Shown here: piece by piece, positions 52,223-61,836 of the stretch
Layout of the letters: every line of letters starts with the position of its first letter
Numbering within the stretch: position 1 is the stretch's first letter
Source of the DNA: Thermogemmatispora onikobensis
GTDB lineage: Bacteria; Chloroflexota; Ktedonobacteria; Ktedonobacterales; Ktedonobacteraceae
Reading direction: 5' to 3'
Assembly (NCBI RefSeq): GCF_001748285.1
Contig: NZ_BDGT01000006.1
Span: 124,001 to 188,000 of the forward strand
DNA length: 64,000 bases
The notes under the pieces: generated by a model
Database searches by the model: none
What the model saw: only the letters and a program-made list of their open reading frames with translations
Told to the model about the DNA's origin: nothing
Position numbers and translations under genes: made by a program

Positions 52223-53806
52223 TTACTCTGGTGGAATTTCCTGGAAAACAAGATCGAGATCGATACCCTGGCGCGCGCGCAGCCAGCGCATTGCGGCATA
52301 GTAAAGGAAGCCGGACAGGAAGACTGCGATATTGATCAGAAGCATGGTTGGCTGTGCGAAACTGATACCCGAATTGGGGTCCAGAAGGAAAGCCCACTCG
52401 ATGAGTAAGAGGCCCGCCACGCTGATCCCTCCTAGCACAGAGAGCAAGGGCAGGCGCCCCAGACGCCAGTTCACCGGTGAGGCCTCGAACATTTCCCGCT
52501 GCCGGAGCGGGAAGACAATGGCAGCGATCGAGGTCAAAAGGAAAGTAAACACCTGACCGAAGAAGCCGGCGATGGTCGCGAACGAAGGATCGTAGGCATA
52601 GACTGCCAGCAGCGCCAGGCCGAGCAGGCCCGAAAGCCCGATTGACCAGATCGGGGCATGCGTGCGCTCGCTGACCTCGGCCAGACGTGCGGGGGCCAGA
52701 CCATCCAGGGCCCAGGCCATCAAATTGCGCGTCGTTGTCAGGATATAGATCGGCAGCCAGGCAAACGTCCAGAGAGCAAAGCCGACACCCATCAGCAATA
52801 TCAGGAACAGATTATGGGTGAGCATCGTTGCAATTTCTGCGAACGTCGGAATAAAGCTCAGATGGAGTGCTGCCAGATCGGCGCTGTCCAAAGCGTGCCA
52901 GAAAGGCAGAGCGGCAGCATGCAAAGCAGCCCAGACCAGCAGCAGAATCCAGACAGTCGAGTAGATGAGTGAGCCTGGCATACCGAGCATCTGGGCGCGG
53001 TTCGCCCCTTTGATTTCGCCGCCGATATAGGCCGAGGCGATGCTGAAGCCGAGTACACTGAAAGGCCAGGTCATGCCAGCGATGGTTGACAGCCAGTTCA
53101 AGGAAGGAGAAGGGGAGCTTCCGGCATTCCTGAACAAGTAATGGTAGGTGTCACTCAGGCCAGTGAAGGGAGCCAGATAGCTATTGAAGGCAGTGACCAG
53201 GCTGTTGGCACGAAGGAGAAAGATCAGGCAGATCACTACCAGACCGGCAGAGGCGACAATAAATAGCCAGCGCTGCAGAGTCATATAGGTGTTGGTGCCG
53301 ATCGAAAAGACGACCACGTAGACGAGAATCAGCAGGCCCCCTGTTAAGAAGACTCCGGTAGGAGTCGTGAACCAGTTGCCGATGGTCGCCAGCACTGGAG
53401 CGTGGAAATAGACACTCAGACTACGGCAGAGGGCGGAGATGCCGTACTTACCCAGGAAAGCCGCGGGCACGCCAATATAGAGAAAACTCCAAATCGTGTA
53501 ATTCCAGTTGGCGACGAAGCCCCAGACCGGCGAGAGCGAGCGACTGACGTAGACATATTCGCCGCCCGAGCGTGGCATGGCGCTAGCGAACATGGCATAG
53601 ATCAGGCTACAGGGCAGGACTGCTACGAAGCAGAGCAGCGTAGCCAGATACATGTTGGCACCGGGGTAAGCATCTGTCGGGAGGAAGAGGAACATGAAGG
53701 CCACCCCGATGGCAATGTTGATGAAGTTCACATTGTAGATGAAGACATCTGAGGCTTTGGCCTGGCGCACCAGCCCTGTTGCTTTACGGGAGAAAGTGCT
53801 GACCAT
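52223..53806 (-). CDS. APC family amino acid/polyamine-type permease
   Basis: A 527-residue transporter with about twelve membrane helices. The first helix contains NFINIAIGVAFMFLF, followed by the APC loop SAMPRSGGEYVYVSRSLSPVWGFVANWNYT. The ATG at 53806 is preferred because AAGGAG lies 9 bases before it; two upstream in-frame ATGs lack sites. Cotranscribed with the ureohydrolase and metallophosphoesterase genes, so its cargo is probably the ureohydrolase substrate (agmatine, guanidino compound or guanidine). That is context-based inference. Confidence 0.85.
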   Translation of the reverse strand: MVSTFSRKATGLVRQAKASDVFIYNVNFINIAIGVAFMFLFLPTDAYPGANMYLATLLCFVAVLPCSLIYAMFASAMPRSGGEYVYVSRSLSPVWGFVANWNYTIWSFLYIGVPAAFLGKYGISALCRSLSVYFHAPVLATIGNWFTTPTGVFLTGGLLILVYVVVFSIGTNTYMTLQRWLFIVASAGLVVICLIFLLRANSLVTAFNSYLAPFTGLSDTYHYLFRNAGSSPSPSLNWLSTIAGMTWPFSVLGFSIASAYIGGEIKGANRAQMLGMPGSLIYSTVWILLLVWAALHAAALPFWHALDSADLAALHLSFIPTFAEIATMLTHNLFLILLMGVGFALWTFAWLPIYILTTTRNLMAWALDGLAPARLAEVSERTHAPIWSIGLSGLLGLALLAVYAYDPSFATIAGFFGQVFTFLLTSIAAIVFPLRQREMFEASPVNWRLGRLPLLSVLGGISVAGLLLIEWAFLLDPNSGISFAQPTMLLINIAVFLSGFLYYAAMRWLRARQGIDLDLVFQEIPPE

Positions 53807-53855
53807 AGGGGGACGCTCCTTCATATATACAGTCATCCAATCAACAGGGTGACCG

Positions 53856-54806
53856 TCATGCGGTCACCAGTTGATAGCCGGCCACGCGGTCCCGGGCGAG
53901 CTGAATGATTGCGCCATGTAGGACGCCTTCGCCATACTCGCTACCAGGATTCAAGCACAAGGTACGGCCCAGCTTACGGGCGCCGCGCGACTCGTGGACG
54001 TGCCCATGCAGTCCCAGCAATGGTTGATAGCGCTCAATTGTCCGGCGCACAGCCAGACTGCCCACTGGAGTCATCACTGTGTGACCGGCGCGTGTCACCA
54101 CCTGCCCATCGCGGAGCAGAGGGGCATGATCCAGCCCTGAGCCATGAGGGGGAACATGCAAGGTGAAGATCGCGCGCTCTGGATGAGCCAACTGATCGGC
54201 GAGGCGGATGATCAGGGCTTCCAGCTCCTCCTCTGGCAGCTCGCGCGGGCTATCGAAAGGAGTACGATTGCTGTAGCCAACCACGATCATCTCGTGCTCG
54301 TCGTCCAGAGAAGTGACCTGCCCGTCAGCGTTCTTCACGTACTGTGTCTGTCCCAGAACGCGATCCACTATCCACTCATCATCGTTGCCCGGATTGATGA
54401 AACAGCGTACCCCCAGGCGCTGCAGGCGTTCCTCGGCGATGGTCAGCCAGCGTTCAAGCGTTTCCACTACTAGCCGTTCGAAGAGGGCGCTCTGTTTGGC
54501 TTTATCAGCCAGGATAGCCTCGTACTCATCCGGTTCCAGGCGTACGGGGTAGAAGCCATTGAAACGAATAGCCTTCTCCAAGGCTTGCAGCTCGTCGCTG
54601 GTCTCGGCCCGCTGAGTGCGCCCAAGGAAATTGGCCTCGTAGCCACCATCGCGGTGAAGAAGAGGCACCACGATCTTGCCAGTGATATCGCCGCCAAGGA
54701 TGAGCACATGAGCTTTATAGAACTGAGCTGCGTTGAGGAACTTCAAGAAGCAGCGTTCCGAGCCGTGGATATCGCTCGCGTAGAAGATCCGCGTTCCGCG
54801 GGTCAT
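53856..54806 (-). CDS. Calcineurin-like metallophosphoesterase
   Basis: A 316-residue phosphoesterase with the ordered metal motifs IFYASDIHGS (DxH), LILGGDITGK (GD), INPGNDDEW (GND), TLHVPPHGSG (H) and GLHGHVHESRG (GHxH). ATG follows GGAGGCGAAGG. It sits between the ureohydrolase and the APC permease. A phosphoesterase is not an obvious part of guanidino catabolism, so its link to the operon is unclear. Substrate unknown. Confidence 0.88.
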   Translation of the reverse strand: MTRGTRIFYASDIHGSERCFLKFLNAAQFYKAHVLILGGDITGKIVVPLLHRDGGYEANFLGRTQRAETSDELQALEKAIRFNGFYPVRLEPDEYEAILADKAKQSALFERLVVETLERWLTIAEERLQRLGVRCFINPGNDDEWIVDRVLGQTQYVKNADGQVTSLDDEHEMIVVGYSNRTPFDSPRELPEEELEALIIRLADQLAHPERAIFTLHVPPHGSGLDHAPLLRDGQVVTRAGHTVMTPVGSLAVRRTIERYQPLLGLHGHVHESRGARKLGRTLCLNPGSEYGEGVLHGAIIQLARDRVAGYQLVTA

Positions 54807-54875
54807 CCTTCGCCTCCATTATCGAACGAATCATGCCATTGATCCTGGCCTGCAAAGCGGCAGGTGCAGGCTATC

Positions 54876-56021
54876 TCAGCGGCCTCCGACCTTGCCATGA
54901 ACGACCATCGTAGCGATCACGTCGACAATGGCGCGTACCGCCATCAGGGCCGTCGTATCGCTGATATCGTAGGGAGGTGAGACCTCTACCACCTCCATGC
55001 CGCAGACACCTTCCCGGGCCACCAGTTGCAGCAGCTTCAAAGCCTCTCTGGGAAGGAAACCGCCTGGCTCTGGCCAGCCGGTACCGGGCACAAAACCGGC
55101 GTCGAGCGAATCGATATCGAAGCTTAAATAGACTGCCTTTGCTCCTTTCCAGGCCACCTCTAGCGCGATCTCGGCCACTTTCTCGATGCCCAGGCGCTCA
55201 ACATCAGTAATGGTCAGAATTGTTGTTCCTCGCTCGCGTGCTACGGCGACCCCGGCGCGGGGGACCTGCCAGCCGCCAATGCCAATCTGAACCAGGTTTG
55301 AGGGGGGAGCATTGGGGATATTAGTTGCGTGGAACCAGGGTGTGGTGTGCATGCGCTCATCCATGTCCTTTTCCTGCGTGTCGACATGGCGGTCAAGGTG
55401 GATGATGCCGACGTTGCCTTCGATGTTCTCCGCTATTCCTCGCAGGCATGGATAGCCGATGGCATGATCGCCGCCCAGGATAATGGGCATGGTCCCTTTG
55501 CTCAGCACAAACGAGACGGCCTTGCTGATCTGGTCGAAGCTCTTTTCGATATTAGCCACTGTGAAGACATCGCCCAGATCGCAGATCTTGACCTGCTCGC
55601 GCAGATCAACGCCCAGCTCGTAGTTGTAGGTGGTGTAGAGCGCTGAGATGCGGCGAATGGCTTGCGGCCCAAAGCGAGTACCTGGTCGGTAAGTTGTGCC
55701 GATGTCAAAGGGTACACCCAGAACGGCGATGTCGTATCGATCCACCTCATGAACATTCTCGAGGAATGGCATCTTCAGAAATGTGTTGATGCCTGCCCAA
55801 TGAGGTAGCTCCCCGCGACTGAAGCAGGAGATCGTTCGATCCTCGATGCTCTGGGCCGCTTCTAACCCCAGAGCAATGGCCCGGCTTATCTCCGCCTCAC
55901 TACGGGCTTGGGGTAACTTTGCCTCCGCCTGGGCTGCGATATACCCCTCAAAATCTTCCCGGCTGAAGGAGGCATCCTTGCTTTCCCGATGGCTAAGGCC
56001 GTGATTGTGAAAGAAGCTCAT
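54876..56021 (-). CDS. Agmatinase/ureohydrolase-family protein (candidate guanidine hydrolase)
   Basis: A 381-residue ureohydrolase with an N-terminal extension of about 75 residues. Metal-site motifs: ILGGDHAIGYP, IIHLDRHVDTQEKDMDERMH and LSFDIDSLDAGFVPGTGWPEPGG. The DRHVDTQ variant of the usual DAHxD, the DAGFVPGTGWPEPGG loop and the long N-terminus resemble the nickel-dependent guanidine hydrolases of cyanobacteria as I recall them. It could equally be a guanidinobutyrase or agmatinase. It leads the minus-strand operon with an APC permease. No guanidine riboswitch was recognised upstream. Confidence 0.82.
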   Translation of the reverse strand: MSFFHNHGLSHRESKDASFSREDFEGYIAAQAEAKLPQARSEAEISRAIALGLEAAQSIEDRTISCFSRGELPHWAGINTFLKMPFLENVHEVDRYDIAVLGVPFDIGTTYRPGTRFGPQAIRRISALYTTYNYELGVDLREQVKICDLGDVFTVANIEKSFDQISKAVSFVLSKGTMPIILGGDHAIGYPCLRGIAENIEGNVGIIHLDRHVDTQEKDMDERMHTTPWFHATNIPNAPPSNLVQIGIGGWQVPRAGVAVARERGTTILTITDVERLGIEKVAEIALEVAWKGAKAVYLSFDIDSLDAGFVPGTGWPEPGGFLPREALKLLQLVAREGVCGMEVVEVSPPYDISDTTALMAVRAIVDVIATMVVHGKVGGR

Positions 56022-56834
56022 AGAACCAGTTCCCTCCCTAGACGTGGCCGCTCGTGATCGGTTAACGGCGCACCTTTTTCATGTCCAAAGTCGAGGTCAG
56101 CTCGTTGTCCCTTTACAGCCCGGCGCTCTGGCCCAGACCCATCTGGCCAGTCCCTGCTGGCAATAAAGAGGAAGCCGGCAAGTGCAAAGCACAGCGTCGA
56201 GGACACTCGCCTTCTCGACCGGTAGACAGGCGAGAAAAGAGCGCTCTCTCTTGCGGTGATCGGCCAAAAGGAGCACGCTCTTTATTTCCTCATTCATCTA
56301 AGTGGTTGCTGGCTTGCCGGTGGGAGAGGCTGATCAACTCTGACAGCGATGCTTTCCCGCGCGAGGTCCGTTGTTTAGGACAAAATGCACAGATTGGGCG
56401 CCGTTGCTCCCTCTATAGAGAGTATAAGAAGAAAGTGAGGCCAGAGACTATAGCCACTTTGCCGAGGATCTGCAGCTGGGTTTTGGGCAGTATGTACAAT
56501 GCCGCTCCGGCGGGCCTGGAGGAAATGAGTGATGTCACTGGCCATGAGTGCTGACCCGGGCTGCCTCTTCATCTCCCCCTTTCAGCTGGTGTGAAGCAGG
56601 GACCCTGGCTTGCTGACAGCCTGGTATCGATCCTAGATCACTTTGCCCCTGTCTGCATAACAGAAGAAAGAGGATAGCCAGAAGAGGGACCGTACTCTCA
56701 GCAAGCGCTAAAGGAGACGTTGCAATCTGACAGGCAGCAGAGCCGTCTTCGGCGAGAATGCTATGTCTGCCTGCTCCTGCTCCTGCTCTGCCCGGACTCC
56801 CTCCGTGCTGCTCTGGCGAGTGAGGTTCTTCAAC
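56022..56834. other. Intergenic region between divergent genes
   Basis: About 800 bp between the ureohydrolase start and the NYN-domain gene. It should contain both promoters. None of the guanidine riboswitch class motifs that I know was found upstream of the ureohydrolase. Small open frames (including a 62-codon one ending in the ureohydrolase ATGA) lack support. Confidence 0.4.
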
Positions 56835-57785
56835 ATGTGGGGAAGAAGACTCATGCTTATCCTGATTCGTCTACTTGCAGCTCTCCTCGGCAACTGGAGG
56901 AGGCGGGGAAGGCTGTATCAACGGGGCTACCGGCAGTCCGTGATGGCCCTCCTGGTCGATGGAGAGAATATCGGACCAGAGTGGGCGGCGGCCATCGTGG
57001 CCAAAGCCTGCCAGTTTGGATGCCCAGCCATCCGGCGCGTCTATGGGGATTGGACTACGAGCTACATGGCTTCATGGCGAGCCATCGCGGAGTGCTATGG
57101 CTTCCAGCAGGTTCAGGTTCCGCGAGCCGTGATCGGCAAGAATGCCGTTGATCTCGCGCTGACGGTCGACGCTATGGATCTCCTCTTTGAAGGATTGTGC
57201 AGCTTCTGTCTGGTGAGTAGCGATAGCGACTATGCGCCCCTGGTCAGGCGTCTGCGCGAGGCGGGCTGTTTTGTACTGGGCATTGGCCGGCCACCGGTCC
57301 CCCAGCTGCTTTGCGAAGCCTGCCACGTTTTTATCACCACTGATCAGCTGCATCGGCTGCAGGTACTCAGGGCCGGGACGGCGCCAGTTCAGGAGGACCG
57401 GACCACCACCAGCGAGCAGCCAGCACCTGCGGAAGAGCCGTCCCTGCCCCTGCCCCTGCCCCAGGCTGCTGCCGGGGAGGGCCAGCGGACCGGGACGCTG
57501 CCCAGAGAGCTGTTGCTGTCGGCCTATCGAGAAGCCACCCAGGTGAGCAAGCGCCATGATGGCTGGGTGAGCGAGTCCCAGCTCGGGCAACACCTGCACA
57601 AACAGGTGGCCCAGTTCAAACCCAAAACCTACGGCTTTCGCTCGCTGAGGGAGCTGCTAGAGCAGGCACGAGCCGAGGGCCTCTTTGAGATTCAGCGCAG
57701 TGATAGCAAGCAGTGGTATGTGTATGCGCCGATCTCTGCCACCTCAATGCCCCAGGAACCGGAATGGCCTGCTCCGGCGCCGTAG
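56835..57785 (+). CDS. NYN-domain ribonuclease-like protein with C-terminal OST-HTH/LOTUS domain
   Basis: About 316 residues. The NYN (PIN-like) domain begins at MALLVDGENIGPEWAA and contains the acidic residues of the nuclease site: DGEN, KNAVDLALTVDAMDL and LVSSDSDYAPLVRRLREAG. A Pro-rich linker leads to an OST-HTH/LOTUS domain (LLLSAYREATQVSKRHDGWVSESQLGQHL ... YGFRSLRELLEQA, about residues 220-305), which binds RNA. An N-terminal hydrophobic segment (LMLILIRLLAALLGNW) may be a membrane anchor. The start is uncertain: 56763, 56835 and 56853 are possible, and the domain itself begins at 56943. Confidence 0.82.
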   Translation: MWGRRLMLILIRLLAALLGNWRRRGRLYQRGYRQSVMALLVDGENIGPEWAAAIVAKACQFGCPAIRRVYGDWTTSYMASWRAIAECYGFQQVQVPRAVIGKNAVDLALTVDAMDLLFEGLCSFCLVSSDSDYAPLVRRLREAGCFVLGIGRPPVPQLLCEACHVFITTDQLHRLQVLRAGTAPVQEDRTTTSEQPAPAEEPSLPLPLPQAAAGEGQRTGTLPRELLLSAYREATQVSKRHDGWVSESQLGQHLHKQVAQFKPKTYGFRSLRELLEQARAEGLFEIQRSDSKQWYVYAPISATSMPQEPEWPAPAP

Positions 57786-57866
57786 CGTTGGCCGATCGGG
57801 CGTTTCCGGCTGTCGGAAGGAGCCTTTGGCGCGGGGCGGGAAGGGGAAAGGCCGGGCGAGCTAACC

Positions 57867-58061
57867 TTAGCCCTTATCCGTTTCCGGTAGCACGGGCAGG
57901 GGACGCACCCAGCGGATCTGCAAGTGACTGGCGCAGAGCGGACAGCGCCGCTCGGCAGGCAGAGGCACGGCGATCAGCGCCATATAGCGCCAGGCGCCGT
58001 CTAGATTGCGCTCCCATATCAAGCTACAATCGGGACAGACATGACGTTCCCAGATCACCAT
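57867..58061 (-). CDS. Small zinc-ribbon protein (hypothetical)
   Basis: 64 residues with two CxxC knuckles (CPDC at 9-12, CPLC at 40-43) spaced like a zinc ribbon. ATG follows GGAAAG. It is convergent with the NYN gene. No further family assigned. Small size makes chance possible, but the paired knuckles argue for a real gene. Confidence 0.5.
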   Translation of the reverse strand: MVIWERHVCPDCSLIWERNLDGAWRYMALIAVPLPAERRCPLCASHLQIRWVRPLPVLPETDKG

Positions 58062-58536
58062 TACGATTGTGCTTTCCAGAGAAGCTGGCCGCTTCTCTTG
58101 TCTTTTACCTATTGGTTGCCATCTGGACGAAAGCGGCCCCTGTTGTCTGCGGGCCGCTCTTGGGCGTCGTGGCAGCGCTGGATCAACGTTGCCTCTCGGC
58201 AGATGGTATTAGCGAATAGTATAGCAGATCCCGGCTGAAAAAGGAACCATAGCTTGCTCTACAGCGATCGAAAGGTGTGGTCCCCGACAGCGACAAACTC
58301 CACTCTGACGACGGACGCTGATGCCGGGATGTGGCGCGTCTTCCTCTTTCTCTGGACCTGCCCCTGCTGCACTGGCGCGCTGAACCAACCGCCAGGCGCC
58401 GGACGGCGCGGCCCGGCGTGGTGTGGCCTCTGGCTGGCAATATCGCAAGGCCCCGTCAGGGTCGGGGGCTGCCGCGCTGCCAGCCAGGCGAAGCTTTTCC
58501 CACGCTGCGGCTCCCGCTCGATGGTGATAGAGCGAG
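58062..58536. other. Intergenic region without a recognised gene
   Basis: About 475 bp between the zinc-ribbon start and the end of the S53 peptidase gene. Several overlapping open frames exist on both strands but none has a family or a good start. No terminator with a T-run was seen after the peptidase gene. Confidence 0.35.
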
Positions 58537-60147
58537 CTAGGCGGATGAGGAAGACAGCAGGGCCTGCAGCAGCAGCGTGCCATCGGGCGTGCCCAGGCCC
58601 GTACAGGCATCCCAACCGGGGCCGGCGCTGTAGCCGCCGTTGTTGCCGCTGGTCACGTCGCGCAGCGCCTTCTGCTGCAACAATTGGGTGTAATGCTGAT
58701 AGAGGAAGGGGTTCAGGTAACCAAGGGGCTGGCCGCGCCGCTGATTGAGCAGGGCAATCAGGCCGGCCCACAGGGGAGCCACCGCGCTGGTGCCGCCGAC
58801 GGAAGTGCTCTGGCCATCGACGAGGATCTGGTAGCCTGTCTGCGGGTCTGCGTTGCCGGCCACATCGGGTACGCCGCGCCCCTGGTGCTGGTCGTTAATC
58901 GATGGGGGAACATGAGCGTTCATCTGCCAGGCGGGGAGCGGAAACACATCGCTGATGCCGCCGCCGGTCGCACCATCGCCGCTGGTAGCCTCGTTCCAGA
59001 CCACCTCACTGACAACCTGACTGCCCTGGGCCTCCAGGCGGGTGCCGCCGCAGCCAAGCACATAAGGACTGGAGGCCGGAAAATCCACATGGGCCTTCTG
59101 ATCGTTGACCCCATCACTTGAGCCGTTATCGCCGGCAGCTACACAGATTGTGATCCCCAGGGAGGCCGCGGTCTGAAAGGCCGCGTTCATGGTGGTCAGT
59201 GCCTGGCGCGTCCAGCTTCCCTCGGGGGCGCCCCAGCTGATGGAGAGCACCGACGGCGCATTCGTAGTATCGTGGATGGCCTGGGTGATAGCATCCAGAA
59301 AGCCGCGCTCAGTATTGGGGGCGAAGTAGACAGCGATGCGGGCCGCGGGAGCGATGGCGCCGGCGATCTCGATATCGAGGGCGACCTCGCCATCCGCGCT
59401 GTTGGGGTCGCCTGTTGGACTATTCTCGCCACCGTCGACAGAGACGCTGACGACCGTCGGCGGCTTCAGCGCGAGCTGCTGGAAGTAGGTTGTCAGGTCC
59501 TCACTGCTGTAGCCTCCTCCCAGCTCGATCAGCGCGATACACTGACCGCTGCCGGTCAGATCGCGTGGAAAATCATAGAGCTGGGCCACCTGCAGCGGGG
59601 TATAGCTAACGGTGGCGGTTCCTACCAGCGCGCTGGCCCCGGCAGGCGAGGCAAAGCGCAGGTGGGGCTGGGCCTGGGGACGATCGTCCAGTCCAAAGAC
59701 CCCGACCACAATTGATGCCAGCTCTTGGGGAATGTGCAGGGGACCGGAGCGCCCGCGGAACGTCTGCCCCTCGTGCTCGTAATAGTGCAGCTCGGTGCCA
59801 AAGGCCGAACAGAACTGGCTCACGGTGCCGCCCAATACCAGCCGGCGGGCCGCAGGATCGACCGCCAGCACGCTCAGCTGATGGGTGTGAGCGAAGGCTT
59901 CCACCCTGGCAATGTCCTCTGGACTGGCGCGATGCTGGGCCAGATACTCCTCTCGGCTCAGGCGCTGGCCCGGCTGGCTGAAGTGGTGCTCTAACTGAGC
60001 GACCAGGGTGCTCCCCGCGGGATCTCTGAGATAGACGCTGACCTCGAGGCGCTCGTTGGGATCAGCCGGCCCGATCTGCCGGGCCTGAGCGGGGAGATGA
60101 CGCTCACTGCCGGCCAGTCGTGTGAATCCTTTAGGAATCTCGGGCAT
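58537..60147 (-). CDS. S53 family serine-carboxyl peptidase (kumamolisin-like, with propeptide)
   Basis: A 536-residue sedolisin. The N-terminal activation domain (about residues 1-180, VSVYLRDP ... GSTLVAQLEHHFSQPGQRLSREEYLAQH) is removed on maturation. In the catalytic domain, Glu 254 and Asp 258 lie in DGEVALDIEIAG, the oxyanion Asp in AAGDNGSSDG, and the nucleophile Ser 454 in VGGTSAVAPLWAG; a C-terminal calcium site follows (RDVTSGNNGGYSAGPGWDACTGLG). There is no classical signal peptide, as in other kumamolisins. Such peptidases act in acid and are common in acid-tolerant thermophilic bacteria. Confidence 0.93.
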   Translation of the reverse strand: MPEIPKGFTRLAGSERHLPAQARQIGPADPNERLEVSVYLRDPAGSTLVAQLEHHFSQPGQRLSREEYLAQHRASPEDIARVEAFAHTHQLSVLAVDPAARRLVLGGTVSQFCSAFGTELHYYEHEGQTFRGRSGPLHIPQELASIVVGVFGLDDRPQAQPHLRFASPAGASALVGTATVSYTPLQVAQLYDFPRDLTGSGQCIALIELGGGYSSEDLTTYFQQLALKPPTVVSVSVDGGENSPTGDPNSADGEVALDIEIAGAIAPAARIAVYFAPNTERGFLDAITQAIHDTTNAPSVLSISWGAPEGSWTRQALTTMNAAFQTAASLGITICVAAGDNGSSDGVNDQKAHVDFPASSPYVLGCGGTRLEAQGSQVVSEVVWNEATSGDGATGGGISDVFPLPAWQMNAHVPPSINDQHQGRGVPDVAGNADPQTGYQILVDGQSTSVGGTSAVAPLWAGLIALLNQRRGQPLGYLNPFLYQHYTQLLQQKALRDVTSGNNGGYSAGPGWDACTGLGTPDGTLLLQALLSSSSA

Positions 60148-60290
60148 GGTCTCTTTCCTTCCGTCCTCTCATCACAACGTTCCCTTTCTGGGGACGCGCT
60201 AAACTTCCTGCAAACAAGACGCTCGTACCCCCTCTTCGTAGATGGTGACTTCTTGCCTCTCAGCCGCGGGAAGAATATGCTCCTTTCTTC

Positions 60291-61058
60291 TTACACGGTC
60301 TGCAGCCGCAGACGGATCAGAAGATCGTTCAGGCCCGCTTGTGCCTGTGCATCTGGCTTAACAGGGAGAACGCTGCTCTCCACAGATTGCTCCAGATCGC
60401 CCAACAGGCGCCTCCACTCCTCCTCGTAAAGGGCGACAGCGCCCTCCTCTAGCTGGGCTTTCTCGCCGCCGGCCTGCTTGCGCGTGATCAGGTCCGCCAC
60501 AGATGAGAACCGGAACACTTCGTTGAGGCGCTTCAGATTCGCCTCCAGCTCTCCAGTGCGCACCAGGTGCAGACCAGTCAAAATGATGCGATAGATGGAG
60601 AGTACCAACTTGATAGAAGGAGGCTGTTTGTGGCTGGCCTGTTTCAGACAACTGCGAGCGAAGCCTAGATAGTGGTAGGCGTAGTAGCGTGTAACGCAGC
60701 GCATGGCCAGCGCCTTCAGCTCTTCGTGCTCGGGCGTGGTGTGAAGCACCAGCGGCGAGTAAATGGCTTCCAGAATGTTTCCATTCTTGTCCAGCAGCAG
60801 CCTAAAGCATTTGCGGACATCGTACGTCACCAGATCGACTTCCGCTCCGTCGTCGTTGGAGTGCTGTTCGAGGGTCTCTGCTCCCTCGTGCAGCCCGATT
60901 ACTTCGTGCAGCGGCAGAATATGGGCGCCGCGCAGGTCGTAGTCGGAATCGGGCGACGCGAATCCGTAGAGATGTGACCCGCTCAGTGTGATGAAGAGCA
61001 GCGGATAGCGCTGCCGTGCTAGCGTAGCCCTGAGCCGTTCGAGTTGTTCTTCCTGCAT
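60291..61058 (-). CDS. DNA polymerase beta-superfamily nucleotidyltransferase (YcgL-like)
   Basis: A 255-residue protein of the 'predicted nucleotidyltransferase' family: LLFITLSGSHLYGFASPDSDYDLRGAHILPLHEVIGL gives the GS motif and DxD pair, followed by EVDLVTYDVRKCFRLLLDKNGNILEAIYSP. The ATG at 61058 follows GAAGGAG; the frame upstream is not conserved. A strong promoter (61460-61488) lies about 400 bp upstream on this strand. The family's substrate is unknown. Confidence 0.8.
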   Translation of the reverse strand: MQEEQLERLRATLARQRYPLLFITLSGSHLYGFASPDSDYDLRGAHILPLHEVIGLHEGAETLEQHSNDDGAEVDLVTYDVRKCFRLLLDKNGNILEAIYSPLVLHTTPEHEELKALAMRCVTRYYAYHYLGFARSCLKQASHKQPPSIKLVLSIYRIILTGLHLVRTGELEANLKRLNEVFRFSSVADLITRKQAGGEKAQLEEGAVALYEEEWRRLLGDLEQSVESSVLPVKPDAQAQAGLNDLLIRLRLQTV

Positions 61059-61836
61059 GTGTTTCTCCTTCCATTCCGCATCATGATCGCGCTTAGGCTC
61101 TCTGTTGCACCTGGAGGAGAGGCGATACAGATCTTCCCGCTCTGGCAGGCCGGGCTGCCCGATCTTTCTCTCATCCATTCCCTCTTGGGCTGAGGCTGAG
61201 GCTCCTCTGACTGCCAGTCAACCACGAGCTCATGCCTGGCGACGAAACCGGGCCAGGAAGGGCAGAGCACCTAACCCGTCGCCACCGCATCGCTTCTGGC
61301 ACGGGGCTGTGGAGGCGAGTAGGCAGAGGAGCAGGCAAAGCTGCTTCGCAAAGGCGAGGCGCAGGAAACATCGGGGATCGCATGCAAAGGCAGGCACGGA
61401 GCTTGCAGTTCCAAGTACAACGCTGAATAGATTCCTTTCCACTTTTGACTCTCTTGCTTAAGATAGCACTTTTAGCGATCTTTGTCAAGGAAAGTCCACC
61501 TCTCAAGCTAGTGTTCCAATGGCGGGCACCAGCACGCCGCGGCCTAGATCGTAGAAGGTGTAGAAGCGGTCTAACGCTTAAAAATGTTGAGCAGAGCAGC
61601 ACCAGTACCAGTAGAAGAGAGACGAAAAGAGCGCGCTGACGGCCAGTTTGTTCCATCAAAGACCTCCAGATCCGATCTCAATGCTGAAGGACACTTCACG
61701 GTGTGAAGCAAGTCTACGGCAGACAGCGGAGTGCCCACCTGCAGGTTCTGGGTCTTCTCTCCTGGTTTCTCCCTGGCGGGCGGTCTCAGCCGTAGCAGAG
61801 CAGGAGAGAGCAGCGCGGGCGTGGTGCGGTCAGCCG
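61059..61836. other. Long leader/intergenic region
   Basis: About 780 bp between the nucleotidyltransferase start and the end of the MalG-like pseudogene. It contains a strong minus-strand promoter (listed). An open frame with a hydrophobic start at 61659 overlaps that promoter and has no family support. What the ~400 bases between promoter and gene encode is not clear. Confidence 0.4.
61460..61488 (-). promoter_or_regulatory. Near-consensus minus-strand promoter
   Basis: On the minus strand TTGACA (61488-61483), a 17-base spacer and TATCTT (61465-61460). It points to the nucleotidyltransferase gene at 61058, leaving a leader of about 400 nt. Confidence 0.55.

Noticed and set aside
56022..56300. 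Guanidine riboswitch upstream of the ureohydrolase
   Set aside because: No conserved ykkC, mini-ykkC (paired ACGR loops) or class III pattern was found on the minus strand.
61171..61659. 162-codon minus-strand open frame with a hydrophobic start
   Set aside because: It overlaps a strong promoter and the nucleotidyltransferase leader, with Arg/Cys-rich random-looking remainder.
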